Program-made: the position numbers and the translations under genes | Shown here: positions 33,555-42,091 of the stretch, in pieces | Layout of the letters: every line of letters starts with the position of its first letter | Position numbering within the stretch: position 1 is the first letter of the stretch | Notes under the pieces: generated by a model | Databases searched by the model: none | What the model was told of the DNA's origin: nothing | What the model saw: only the letters and a program-made list of their open reading frames with translations | NCBI GenBank assembly: GCA_900541685.1 | Contig: UQKM01000002.1 | Coordinates: 87,127-151,126 of the forward strand | Direction: 5' to 3' | Length of the DNA: 64,000 nucleotides | From: an uncultured Collinsella sp. | GTDB taxonomy: Bacteria; Actinomycetota; Coriobacteriia; Coriobacteriales; Coriobacteriaceae

Positions 33555-34742
33555 ATGGCCGAGCTCCAAGAACTCCGTCGCTACCGCCGCGACTTGCACA
33601 GGATCCCGGAGCTCGACTTCGATCTTCCGCAGACGATCGCCTATATCGAGGGCGTGTTGGCACCGCTCACCTGCGATGTGACCCATCCGTGCCCCGGCTG
33701 CGTCTGCGCTTTCTTCGACGCTGGCGTTGGCGCCGCGCATGCCACGGCGATTCGCGCCGATATGGATGCGCTGCCCATTGCCGAGGCAACGGGGGCAGCG
33801 TTCGCTTCGACCCATCCCGGCAAGATGCATGCTTGCGGGCACGATGGACACATGGCCATGGCGCTTTCGGCGGCAACCTTTGTCGACCGTACGATCCGTG
33901 AGCAGCCGGGCGCCATTAAGCGCAATGTGCTCTTTGTGTTTCAGCCGGCCGAGGAGACGACTGGTGGTGCCAAGACGGTGTGCGAGAGCGGCGTGTTCGA
34001 GCGCTACGGGGTGGATCGCATCTTCGGCTTCCACGTGTGGCCCGATCTGCCCGCCGGCACGTTGGCGAGCTGCTCCGGTCCGTTGCTGGCGCGTTCGAGT
34101 GAGACACACATTCATATCCATGGCACGAGCATCCATATCGCTAAGACCTATGGCGTTCCGGTCGAGGAGTCGCACGATGCGGCGCTGGCGGCTGCCAAGT
34201 TCTTGGTTTCCGAGCGCGAGCTCATGGACGAGTTGGGTGTCGACGAGCCCTGCATTGGTAAGTTCGGCCTGCTGCAGGCCGGCACCGTCTGCAATGCGGT
34301 GGCGGGGGAGGCCCATGTTGCCGGCAGCCTACGTGTGTTTACGGACGACATGTTCGACCGCGCGCGCGAGGGCGTGCGCCGCGTGCTGGACGATGCCTGC
34401 GTCGCAACGGGCTGCACATATGACCTCGATTTTGCCGAGGGCTATCCGCCGGTCGATAACGACCCCGAGCTGTTCGCCCACATTGCGCCTGTCTTGTCCG
34501 AGCTGCAACTCGTGGATGAGCCTTTGCTGATTGCCGAGGACTTCGCTTTCTATCAGCGCCATCTGCCAGGCGTGTTCTTCCTCCTGGGTACGGGCGTGCC
34601 GGAGGGACAAGATAATCCGATCGATTCGGATGGCTGTCCCGCCTATGCCACGAGCGCTCTGCATACCGATACCATGCTCTTTGACGAGGAAATTCTACTC
34701 AAGGGCCTCGATGTCTACAAACGATTGCTTAACTTGGAGTGA
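33555..34742 (+). CDS. M20 family metallo-amidohydrolase, candidate N-acetyl-DAP deacetylase
   Basis: 395 aa; AAAGGAA precedes ATG 33555. M20D motifs are complete: RADMDALPI, MHACGHDGHMAMAL (metal ligands), FQPAEETTGGAK (catalytic Glu) and AEDFAFYQR near the end. Relatives remove acyl groups from amino acids. Divergent from the lysA-dapA-dapB-dapH operon, which makes N-acetylated intermediates, it is the natural candidate for N-acetyl-LL-diaminopimelate deacetylase. N-acyl amino acid hydrolase with other substrates remains possible. Confidence 0.85.
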   Translation: MAELQELRRYRRDLHRIPELDFDLPQTIAYIEGVLAPLTCDVTHPCPGCVCAFFDAGVGAAHATAIRADMDALPIAEATGAAFASTHPGKMHACGHDGHMAMALSAATFVDRTIREQPGAIKRNVLFVFQPAEETTGGAKTVCESGVFERYGVDRIFGFHVWPDLPAGTLASCSGPLLARSSETHIHIHGTSIHIAKTYGVPVEESHDAALAAAKFLVSERELMDELGVDEPCIGKFGLLQAGTVCNAVAGEAHVAGSLRVFTDDMFDRAREGVRRVLDDACVATGCTYDLDFAEGYPPVDNDPELFAHIAPVLSELQLVDEPLLIAEDFAFYQRHLPGVFFLLGTGVPEGQDNPIDSDGCPAYATSALHTDTMLFDEEILLKGLDVYKRLLNLE

Positions 34743-34744
34743 CG

Positions 34745-35065
34745 ATGAAGCGCCGACAGTCTTCCGTATATAGTCCGGGTGGATGCGGGTGTGGCTTGCT
34801 GCTGCTTCCGGTTATTGCTGTGAGCATTGGCGTGATGTTTGCGCTTGCCGGGTTGGCCGCGGCGGCGCTCGTGCTGCTGATTGTGGCCATTGGCGTGACG
34901 GTCTGGCTGTGCCGTTCTCGCGAGCAACGTCGTGCCGATGGTAAGACCAATGTTGGATGGACCATCTTTTTAGTCGTCGCCTACCTATTGAGCATCAGCT
35001 ATTTAGTTTTCTTTATCCTGTTGCTTGCGAGTACCTTTACCGGGGAATCCGTCACGTTGGGTTGA
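34745..35065 (+). CDS. small hypothetical membrane protein
   Basis: 106 aa; ATG 34745, 2 nt after the M20 stop and with GGAG inside the end of that gene, so coupled to it. Two or three transmembrane helices are visible (LLLLPVIAVSIGVMFALAGL and AAAALVLLIVAIGVTVWLC, then TIFLVVAYLLSISYLVFFIL), separated by a short basic loop CRSREQRRADGK. A GGCGCG cysteine/glycine patch precedes helix 1. No family recognised. It may only be a cotranscribed envelope protein. Confidence 0.65.
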   Translation: MKRRQSSVYSPGGCGCGLLLLPVIAVSIGVMFALAGLAAAALVLLIVAIGVTVWLCRSREQRRADGKTNVGWTIFLVVAYLLSISYLVFFILLLASTFTGESVTLG

Positions 35066-35229
35066 TACACAGCCAGCAGACGGTCGTGCAAAGTGCGTTT
35101 GCTCGGCGTTCGGATAACTGCATTGGCCGTTTATCGCAACTTTAGCTCACAGCTAATGAATTCAAGTCCAATCCTTCCTACGATGTGCTGTGCGCCGGCG
35201 CGGTAGCCGGATCATAGGAAGGATGCATA

Positions 35230-35673
35230 ATGGCAAAAGAGGGAAAGAAGCCGATCGGCAAGATTGTCCTAGGCGTCATCGTGGTGCTGGTTATCGTCGG
35301 TGCCGTGGGCTCTATGGGTGGCAATTCAACCGATTCGTCTGCGAGCGATTCGGCAAAACCTGCCGAGGCGACACAGCAGGCTGAGGAGCAAAAAGAACCG
35401 CAAGAACCGTATACCATTGCTGACGAGGCTGAAGACACCTCCAATCAGTTTGCCTATAAGATCACGGGCACGCTGACCAATAACACGGACAAGGAAAAGA
35501 GCTACATTCAGATTGAGTATGTTCTGTATGATGCCGATGGCAACCAGGTTGGAACGGCTCTTGCAAACACCAATCATCTGAAGGCGGGCGGCTCCTGGAA
35601 GTTCGAGGCGCTGGGTACGGTGTCTCCTGACCAGGTTGCTAGCTGGGAGCGTTCGGATGTAAGCGGTTTTTAG
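35230..35673 (+). CDS. membrane-anchored FxLYD-domain-like protein
   Basis: 147 aa; ATG 35230 behind AGGAAGG. A short basic N terminus is followed by one transmembrane helix (IVLGVIVVLVIVGAVGSMGG), then a Ser/Glu/Gln-rich linker. The extracellular beta-sandwich runs from about 75: AYKITGTLTNNTDKEKSYIQ, EYVLYDADGNQVGTALANTN, then WKFEAL. This matches FxLYD proteins, which sit outside the membrane with unknown function. It precedes the small regulator and the kinase by only 33 nt and may be cotranscribed with them. Confidence 0.75.
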   Translation: MAKEGKKPIGKIVLGVIVVLVIVGAVGSMGGNSTDSSASDSAKPAEATQQAEEQKEPQEPYTIADEAEDTSNQFAYKITGTLTNNTDKEKSYIQIEYVLYDADGNQVGTALANTNHLKAGGSWKFEALGTVSPDQVASWERSDVSGF

Positions 35674-35706
35674 CATGTTGCATGCACTGGGGGGAGGTGA
35701 AGTCGT

Positions 35707-36129
35707 ATGCCCGATAAAAAGCTGACCGAGGAGCTGCTCAATGAGCTTCTCGATGCGCCGAACATCGATGGCTATATCAGGGAGCACGACTTTGCCGCCC
35801 CGTCGCTTTCGGACTACCTGAAGCAGCTGCTGCAGGAAAAGGGCTTGGAGCGCTCGCGCGTGGTTCGTATGGCCGATCTCAATGAGACCTTCGGCTATCA
35901 GATCTTTACCGGTGCGCGTCACCCGAGTCGCAATAAGGTGCTGCAGATTGCCTTTGCGATGGCGCTGACGCTCAAAGAGGCCAACCGTGCACTGACGGCT
36001 GCCGGGGTAAGCGTCCTCAACTGCAAGGATCGCCGTGATGCGATTATCATCTTTTGCATCGATCGCGGGTGCAGCCTCCAAAAGGTCAACGAGGAGCTGT
36101 ATCGCTTTGGCGAGGAGACGGTGAGTTAG
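35707..36129 (+). CDS. small helix-turn-helix-like protein upstream of a Ser/Thr kinase
   Basis: 140 aa; ATG 35707 behind GGGGAGGTG. The middle of the protein reads like an XRE-type helix-turn-helix (LSDYLKQLLQEKGLERSRVV, then RMADLNETFGYQIFTGARHP) with helices after it (VLQIAFAMALTLKEANRALT). It lies 98 nt before a eukaryotic-type protein kinase, so it is a plausible phosphorylation target or partner. Family membership is inferred from pattern only. Confidence 0.7.
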   Translation: MPDKKLTEELLNELLDAPNIDGYIREHDFAAPSLSDYLKQLLQEKGLERSRVVRMADLNETFGYQIFTGARHPSRNKVLQIAFAMALTLKEANRALTAAGVSVLNCKDRRDAIIIFCIDRGCSLQKVNEELYRFGEETVS

Positions 36130-36227
36130 CGGCTGATATCTGAGCCGGCGGAGCTGCCGAACAACGATGCAAACGAACGGGGCGCGGATGCCATGGGGTG
36201 TCTGCGCCCTGCGCTATGATGGAGGCT

Positions 36228-37607
36228 ATGGATACTCAGACCACAACATATTCCGATGACGAGCTGACCGCAGCGCTTGCCGAACATCTGGCGTCGCTCG
36301 ATCGCGACGACAGCTATCGCGTGGAGCGTGTACTTAAGCGCTCGTCCGTTGAAACAACCGAGCTCGTGTACTTTGAAGGAACCGGCGGTGGTTCGCTCGG
36401 CCCCTTTGTCCGTAAACGCATCGATGCTTCGGCTCAAATCGGCGGGGCATACGGGCGTCTGTTTGCCGCCCAGCGGGCAGGCAGGCGTTTTGAGCACCTG
36501 CCCAGAATCGTCGATTGTCATCGTGTGGGCGACGAGCTCAACGTGGTTATGGAATACATCGAAGGGGAGACGCTCAGGGCGCTGGTGGACCGTCTGGGAG
36601 CCACCCCCGATTATGCGCACGAAATGTATCCTGCCCTTTGCGACGCCGTGGGCGAGCTCCACGCCGGTTTTGCAATGGCGGGGGAGACGTCGGCGCCGGT
36701 GATCCATCGCGACCTCAAGCCGTCGAATATCATCGTGACGGGTGCGAACCGTACGCTCGATGACGGCCTGACGTTTTCGTCGCTGGTGATTATCGACTTG
36801 GGGATCGCACGTGTATGGCGCGATGGCGCCGATGCCGACACCGTCAAGTTTGGCACGCGACCCTATGCGCCGCCCGAGCAGTATGGGTTTGGGCAGACGA
36901 GTGTGCGAAGCGACGTCTACGCACTTGGCGCCCTGTTGTTCTTCTGCTTGACGGGAGTCGACCCTAAACCAGGGCTCGACATGCGCGAGCAATGCGAGGC
37001 GCGTGGCATTCCCACTCAACTTGCCGATGTCATCTGCATGTCGATGGCGCTCGACCCGGCCAAGCGTTTTGCGAGTGCGGAAGCGTTGGGACGGGCGACG
37101 CGCGCGGCATACGACCTGAGTCGCCCCGTGCGGCCTCCTGCGCCTGCGCCTATCCGTACTCCGGCATCGGAGACGGCGTTGACGCCCCAGGGGCTCCGAA
37201 ACCCCGCAGGGCTTCCTAGACCTGCCGCCTCCGCTGCATGCGGTCTGCTCTCTCGTGTTCCGGAGTCTCTGGGGCGCATTTGGAATACGCTCGTCTGCTT
37301 CTCGCTGCTTGTGTTCTTTGCCGGAAGTCACTTTGCCGTCTTTCATCCCACGGGAGCAAACCAAAGCTACCCGACGTGGCTTCTCATAATCGAGTATTTT
37401 TTCTTTGTCGATGGCCTTATGGTGCTTATGCATTTTGCGCTGCTCGATAAGCGCCGTCTTCGTCGGCGATTCGCACTGCTCGACAGCTATCGCGGCAAGA
37501 AACTCGCGAAACTCTGGCTCAAGGCATTGGGTGTGCTGCTCCTATGCATGATCGTCATAGTCGCGGTTGCCAATGCGACCGGCGTCGTCGATACCTCCGC
37601 TACCTAA
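36228..37607 (+). CDS. eukaryotic-type Ser/Thr protein kinase, membrane anchored
   Basis: About 459 aa. ATG 36216, 36219 and 36228 are in frame and none has an ideal ribosome site, so the start is uncertain. Kinase motifs are present: VRKRID (ATP lysine), VIHRDLKPSNIIV catalytic loop, IIDLGIARV (DLG in place of DFG) and GTRPYAPPEQYG. The kinase domain ends near residue 280. A proline-rich linker and three transmembrane helices follow, with no extracellular sensor domain of the PASTA type. It probably signals together with the upstream HTH-like protein. Confidence 0.88.
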   Translation: MDTQTTTYSDDELTAALAEHLASLDRDDSYRVERVLKRSSVETTELVYFEGTGGGSLGPFVRKRIDASAQIGGAYGRLFAAQRAGRRFEHLPRIVDCHRVGDELNVVMEYIEGETLRALVDRLGATPDYAHEMYPALCDAVGELHAGFAMAGETSAPVIHRDLKPSNIIVTGANRTLDDGLTFSSLVIIDLGIARVWRDGADADTVKFGTRPYAPPEQYGFGQTSVRSDVYALGALLFFCLTGVDPKPGLDMREQCEARGIPTQLADVICMSMALDPAKRFASAEALGRATRAAYDLSRPVRPPAPAPIRTPASETALTPQGLRNPAGLPRPAASAACGLLSRVPESLGRIWNTLVCFSLLVFFAGSHFAVFHPTGANQSYPTWLLIIEYFFFVDGLMVLMHFALLDKRRLRRRFALLDSYRGKKLAKLWLKALGVLLLCMIVIVAVANATGVVDTSAT

Positions 37608-37611
37608 AAGA

Positions 37612-37634
37612 AAAGGGCCCCATTGGGGCCCTTT
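37612..37634. terminator. bidirectional terminator between kinase and secreted-protein genes
   Basis: AAAGGGCCCC and GGGGCCCTTT pair perfectly around ATT. It lies 4 nt after the kinase stop and 10 nt before the stop of the convergent gene, with A/T runs on both sides. Confidence 0.8.
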
Positions 37635-37644
37635 GCAGTTGCAC

Positions 37645-38778
37645 TTAGATGCGGTTCATCTGGCCGGCGACCTTGTTGTACCAGTCCTGCCACGTGGGCG
37701 GGCAGTACTTTTTGGCAGCTGCCGGGGTAAGGGTGGAGCCGTAGTTGGCGCCCAGATAGGCAACGTGAGCGGAGATGCCCTCGCTCCAGCTGCCAAAGCT
37801 GCGCCAACCGCCGCCACGTGCACTCCAGCCCCAGGCGTTGTAAGAATTGGCGCAATAAGCGCCCTTGGTGCTTTCGATGCAGGCGATGGCGGGGGACCAA
37901 CGGGGGTCGACACCGGTATTCCAGGCGGCGACGGCAAAGTTATAGCCCTGGCCTGCCATGGGGGAGCCGGCAAGATAATTGTCGATGCGGCTCGTCCACT
38001 CATTAATGAACGAATCGTAATCGGAGCTACCGGTATTGGCGTTGTTCACCGTGGTGTCAATGGTGGTGTTGGTGTTGGTGGCCTGGCTGCTAGAATTGCT
38101 GCCGCTTACGCCCTCGCCCGAGAGCTTCTCGGCGGCAGCGGCCTTATCGGCCTCAAGCTTGGCAAGCTCGGCGGCATTTTCCTGCTCGGCTTTTGCCTGT
38201 GCCTCGCTGCGGAGCTGCTGGGCCTGCGCCAGCGCATCCTCGGCGTTTTTCTGCTCTGCCTCAAGCTGAGACTTGGCCTGCTGGAGCTCTGCCTTGTTCT
38301 GCTCGAGTTCGGTTTGCATGTTATTGAGCTGTTCGATCTCGTCGACGCTCGAGCTCGTGATTTGGTTGGTGTATTTGCAGGTCGTGATGAACTCACCCAG
38401 GCTCTGCGCGTTGACCAGGAAGCTCACGATGGGATTGGTGCCCTTCTGATACTTGTACAGATCGCGCATGGCGGAGCTTGCCTTGGTTTGCTGCTCGGGA
38501 AGCTTAGCCTCGATTTCCTCGATGCTTGCCTCATTGGAGTCAATCTGCTTTTGCAGGTCATCGAGTTTGGTGCGGGCGTCGTTGTAGGCGCTCGTGGCGG
38601 CTTCGATCTTCTGCTGGGCTGCGGAAAGCTGGTCCTGCGTTGCCTGCGAGGCGGCATACGCCGCAACGGGGGAGAGCATCGGCGTGGCCGTCAGCGCAAC
38701 GGCGAGCGCGGCGCTCGTGATGATACGAGCCGGCTTCGACGCAATGAGCGCTGCGGTGCGATGATTCGAATGCTGCAT
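37645..38778 (-). CDS. secreted coiled-coil protein with C-terminal lysozyme-like domain
   Basis: 377 aa; AGAGGGA precedes ATG 38778. A Sec signal peptide (IITSAALAVALTATPMLSPV) is followed by a likely cleavage after AYA. Residues 45-240 are a long coiled coil rich in Ala, Gln and Glu, resembling PcsB/RipA-type division hydrolase regulators. A Ser/Asn/Thr linker leads to a C-terminal domain (YNFAVAAWNTGVDPRWSPAI then ACIESTKGAYCANSYNAWGW) typical of lytic enzymes of the glucosaminidase/transglycosylase type. It probably acts in cell-wall remodelling. The upstream region has MerR-like palindromes. Confidence 0.8.
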   Translation of the reverse strand: MQHSNHRTAALIASKPARIITSAALAVALTATPMLSPVAAYAASQATQDQLSAAQQKIEAATSAYNDARTKLDDLQKQIDSNEASIEEIEAKLPEQQTKASSAMRDLYKYQKGTNPIVSFLVNAQSLGEFITTCKYTNQITSSSVDEIEQLNNMQTELEQNKAELQQAKSQLEAEQKNAEDALAQAQQLRSEAQAKAEQENAAELAKLEADKAAAAEKLSGEGVSGSNSSSQATNTNTTIDTTVNNANTGSSDYDSFINEWTSRIDNYLAGSPMAGQGYNFAVAAWNTGVDPRWSPAIACIESTKGAYCANSYNAWGWSARGGGWRSFGSWSEGISAHVAYLGANYGSTLTPAAAKKYCPPTWQDWYNKVAGQMNRI

Positions 38779-38845
38779 CCAGTCCCTCTGCAATCAATCG
38801 TAGGTTATGGTTCGAAGGGTATTCTACTACTGCTTTCGACCTCAA

Positions 38846-38887
38846 CTTGAACCTTAAAGGTTCCAAAGGGTCAAGTTGAACTTGAGG
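38846..38887. promoter_or_regulatory. cluster of MerR/SoxR-like palindromes
   Basis: TCAAGTTGAACTTGAGG (38871-38887) is close to the known SoxR-type operator layout, and AACCTT-A-AAGGTT lies at 38850-38862. A further AGTTCAACTTTAACGTT follows at about 38935. They sit between the MOSC gene and the secreted-protein gene, both on the - strand. No MerR-family gene is in the window. Confidence 0.4.
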
Positions 38888-39012
38888 CTTTGGCTTTGAC
38901 CTGCAGTTATGATGAATTGTTGAGAAACCATAGAGTTCAACTTTAACGTTACGGAGCCCTATTTGAGAGGTGTTTTGGGCTGTAAAAGCTATCTCAACGT
39001 GGGGTTTTACAA

Positions 39013-39645
39013 CTACAGCGTGCCCTCCTGACGAGCCCGCTCAATCTCTTCGAGGGCCTCGGCAGGGGTGAACGAGCAAGTGCCGTCGCCGAGCTTGACC
39101 ACCTGGATGTCGTCGCCGATATGGACCTCTCCGCCCTTTAGTACCACGCCAAAAACGCCCTCGTGGGGAAAGATGCAGTCGCCGGCGAGATAGTAGATGG
39201 CACAGCGTGTGTGGCAGACCTTGCCGATTTGGCTGATTTCGACAAGCACCTCGCTGCCAAGCTTGAGCTGCGTGCCCAAGGGGAGCGAGAGTAGATTGAT
39301 GCCTTGCGTGGTGAAATTCTCCCCAAAGTCACCCTGGCGCACATCGAGTCCGCGGGCCTGCGCCGTCTGGATTGACTCTGCGGCCAAAAAGGAAACCTGA
39401 CGGTGCCAATGCCCGGCGTGTGCGTCGGAGGCGAGGCCAAATTGCTCTATAACGGTGTCGTGTCCATCGGCGACGGGCGACTTGCGTGTGCCCTTGTGCG
39501 CCGATGTGTTGATCGAGACGATGCGGGCGGGCCTGTCGTAGGCATCGTTTGCCGTGCGTAGGGGAACGGCCGTTTGTGCGCGTTCCGCCAGCTCGCGCTT
39601 CGTGGCATTGAGGATGGGGTTATCGGTCGGATGGTCTTGGGGCAC
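39013..39645 (-). CDS. MOSC domain protein
   Basis: 210 aa. The MOSC core is visible: IVSINTSAHKGTRKSPV, VEQFG-type stretch VIEQFGLASDAHAGHWHRQV, GDFGENFTTQGI, and the conserved cysteine region VCHTRCAIYYLAGDCIFPHE. MOSC domains bind the molybdenum cofactor and deliver it or carry sulfur. This one is the short bacterial form without an attached reductase. No other molybdenum genes are nearby. Standalone gene with 234 nt of upstream space. Confidence 0.9.
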   Translation of the reverse strand: MPQDHPTDNPILNATKRELAERAQTAVPLRTANDAYDRPARIVSINTSAHKGTRKSPVADGHDTVIEQFGLASDAHAGHWHRQVSFLAAESIQTAQARGLDVRQGDFGENFTTQGINLLSLPLGTQLKLGSEVLVEISQIGKVCHTRCAIYYLAGDCIFPHEGVFGVVLKGGEVHIGDDIQVVKLGDGTCSFTPAEALEEIERARQEGTL

Positions 39646-39879
39646 GTGCGCGCCTTTCGTTTGAGGATGTCAATACGCTGAATCCTACAACAATGGTAGG
39701 TTCATTGCCCATTGTCATACAACGGTGAGCGCCGTCTTCGTGCTGGCCTTCGTGCTGGACGATTACGTCGATTGCCATAGATACGGTGGAGCTTTGGGCG
39801 CCGGCGGTTTGGCACGCTAGAATAAATCAGTTGCGCAAAGACCGCCCGTTGCGTGGGCAGTTCATGATAGGAAGTTTCC

Positions 39880-41136
39880 ATGGCATTGCAGTTTACAGAG
39901 CGCGAGTTCATTCCCGTGCTGCTCGGTGGCGACATCAACGCCTATTCGGTGGCGCGCGCCTTCTACGAGGAGTACCAGGTCAAGAGCCTGGTCTTTGGCA
40001 AGTACCAGACGGGTCCCGCGTACCGCAGCCAGATTATCGACTACACGCCCAACGTGGATATCGATACCATGCCTGTGATGCTCAGGACCGTCAACGGCAT
40101 TGCCCAAGCGCATGCCGATAAGACGATTGTCCTTGTGGGCTGTGGCGATAACTATGTTGCCCTCGTGGCTCAGGCCAAGGATGCCCATGAGTTGGCGGAT
40201 AACATCGTCGCGCCTTACGCTCCCTATAGCATGCTTGAGCAATGTCAGAAGAAGGAGATCTTCTACGAGCTGTGCGAGAAGCACGGCGTGCCCTATCCGC
40301 ATACCTTTACCTTCACCATGGCGATGCTGAACGCCCAAGGCGAGGCACCTGCCGAAGTGCTCGACCAGATTGACTTCCCCTACCCGATGATCCTGAAGCC
40401 TTCTGACGGCATCATGTGGTGGCAGCACGAGTTCGAGGGCCAGAAAAAGGCCTATGAGATTGCCGACCGTGCCGAGCTGGAACAGGTCATTCGCGACTCG
40501 TATGCCAGCGGCTACACCGACGACCTGATCTTGCAGGATCGCGTGCCCGGCAATGACGAGTGCATGCGCGTGCTCACCAGTTATTCCGACCGCAACGGCA
40601 AGGTGCGCATGATGTGCCTGGGTCACGTGCTGCTCGAGGAGCATCAGCCTCACGGTGTCGGCAACCACGCCTGTATCATCACCGAGCCCAATGACGAGCT
40701 CATGGGCGGCGTGCGCAAGTTGCTCGAGGACCTTCACTTTGTGGGCTATTCCAACTTTGACGTTAAGTACGACGAGCGCGACGGCTCGTTTAAGTTCTTC
40801 GATTTCAACACGCGCCAAGGTCGCAGCAACTACTACGTCACTAACAGCGGCTTTAACGTTGCCAAGTATGTGGTGGACGAGTATGTGTTCAACCGCCCGT
40901 TTGAGCCGGAGTTTGTGACGGCGCAGGACGAGGCGCTGTGGATGGTCGTTCCCATGGGCGTCGTCGACAAGTACGTCAAGGATCCCGAGCTGCGCGCTAA
41001 GGTGCATCGCCTGGACAAGGAAGGCAAGGGCGCCGACCCTTCGTTTATGAAGGGCGACTTTGTCTTTAACCGCTGGCTGCGCATGTGGCACACCAAGCTG
41101 CGTCACTTTAAGCTGTTCAAGACGTATTACAAGTAG
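39880..41136 (+). CDS. ATP-grasp D-aspartate ligase (peptidoglycan cross-bridge)
   Basis: 418 aa; AGGAAG precedes ATG 39880. The opening REFIPVLLGGDINAYSVARA, AFYEEYQVKSLVFGKY strongly resembles the Enterococcus faecium D-aspartate ligase Aslfm. ATP-grasp features follow: CQKKEIFYELCEKHGVPYPH, PMILKPSDGIMWWQHEFEGQ, and FDFNTRQGRSNYYV near the metal site. The enzyme would attach D-Asp to the side-chain amine of the stem-peptide diamino acid, forming an Asp cross-bridge. The aspartate racemase gene that would supply D-Asp follows after 84 nt, as in Enterococcus, which supports the call. Confidence 0.85.
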   Translation: MALQFTEREFIPVLLGGDINAYSVARAFYEEYQVKSLVFGKYQTGPAYRSQIIDYTPNVDIDTMPVMLRTVNGIAQAHADKTIVLVGCGDNYVALVAQAKDAHELADNIVAPYAPYSMLEQCQKKEIFYELCEKHGVPYPHTFTFTMAMLNAQGEAPAEVLDQIDFPYPMILKPSDGIMWWQHEFEGQKKAYEIADRAELEQVIRDSYASGYTDDLILQDRVPGNDECMRVLTSYSDRNGKVRMMCLGHVLLEEHQPHGVGNHACIITEPNDELMGGVRKLLEDLHFVGYSNFDVKYDERDGSFKFFDFNTRQGRSNYYVTNSGFNVAKYVVDEYVFNRPFEPEFVTAQDEALWMVVPMGVVDKYVKDPELRAKVHRLDKEGKGADPSFMKGDFVFNRWLRMWHTKLRHFKLFKTYYK

Positions 41137-41220
41137 ATGAGTGCGGCGCCCGTCCGGTTTACATCGGGCGGGCGCGGGTATGATACGCGCAATTGCGGAG
41201 GCGTCACCAAGGAGGCGGCG

Positions 41221-41967
41221 ATGGAAAAGCTGGGAGTTATCGGCGGCATGGGCGCCGAGGCCACGTCGTATTACTACGACCAGGTGGTGCGCCATACGGC
41301 TGCTGCCTGCGATCAGGAACATATCGACATGGTGGTGCTCTCCAAGTCGACCATGCCCGACCGCACGCTTGCCATTAAGACCGGCGAGCATGCCAAGCTG
41401 CTGGCGACCATGAAAGAGTGTGCCCAGGCACTCGAGTCGCTGGGCTGTGCGCACATTGCCATTCCCTGCAACACGTCTCACTACTTCTACGACCAGATCC
41501 AGTCGTTTACGAAGGTGCCGATTATCCACATGCCGCGTGAGTCGGTGCGCTATGCCCTTGCGGGTGCGCTGATGGGGGAGTGCGAGTTCGACCCCAACCT
41601 GAGTATGCCGGCCGAGCCGGTGCACAAGATTGGCATCATGGGCACCGACGGAACCGTGGGCGCGGGCGTCTACGGCCGCGAATGCGAGGCTGCGGGTGTT
41701 GAGGTCGTCTATCCCAGCGAGAAACGCCAGAACGATGTGATGTCGCTTATCTACGATGATGTGAAAGCCGGACGTGAGCCCGATATGGATAAGTTCGACC
41801 GCGTGATGTGGGAGTTCGCCCGTAGCGGCTGCGACCGTGTCATTCTGGCCTGCACCGAGCTATCGGTGCTGCAGAAGTATCGAGAGATGCCCGAGATCAC
41901 CCTCGATGCCATGGATGTCCTGGTGCGCGAATCCATCATCCGCAGCGGCGCCCCCTACCGCCTCTAG
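41221..41967 (+). CDS. racD: aspartate/glutamate racemase family, probable aspartate racemase
   Basis: 248 aa; AAGGAGG lies before ATG 41221. The start KLGVIGGMGAEATSYYYDQV is typical of the PLP-independent aspartate racemase family. The two catalytic cysteines are in IPCNTSHYF near 82 and LACTELSVL near 211. It interconverts L- and D-aspartate. Placement directly after a D-aspartate ligase suggests a two-gene unit feeding D-Asp into peptidoglycan. Broad-spectrum amino acid racemase activity remains possible. Confidence 0.88.
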   Translation: MEKLGVIGGMGAEATSYYYDQVVRHTAAACDQEHIDMVVLSKSTMPDRTLAIKTGEHAKLLATMKECAQALESLGCAHIAIPCNTSHYFYDQIQSFTKVPIIHMPRESVRYALAGALMGECEFDPNLSMPAEPVHKIGIMGTDGTVGAGVYGRECEAAGVEVVYPSEKRQNDVMSLIYDDVKAGREPDMDKFDRVMWEFARSGCDRVILACTELSVLQKYREMPEITLDAMDVLVRESIIRSGAPYRL

Positions 41968-42025
41968 CTTCCGACCCGTCAAAAAGGACAGGTTAATTTT
42001 GGTAGGTTTTATCTGGTGAAACAGT

Positions 42026-42063
42026 AAAGGCCTCGGCTCGTTTGGTGCGAGCCGAGGCCTTTT
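42026..42063. terminator. bidirectional terminator between racD and ecfT
   Basis: AAAGGCCTCGGCTCG (42026-42040) pairs perfectly with CGAGCCGAGGCCTTT (42048-42062) across a 7-nt loop. T/A tracts flank it on both sides and the genes converge here. Confidence 0.92.
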
Positions 42064-42091
42064 GCGTTGGGCGGTTGCTGCCGGTGGCGAA

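Noticed and set aside
39862..41625. 587-codon - strand frame opposite D-aspartate ligase and racemase
   Set aside because: High GC at third positions keeps the antisense frame open. The + strand products have clear families and ribosome sites.
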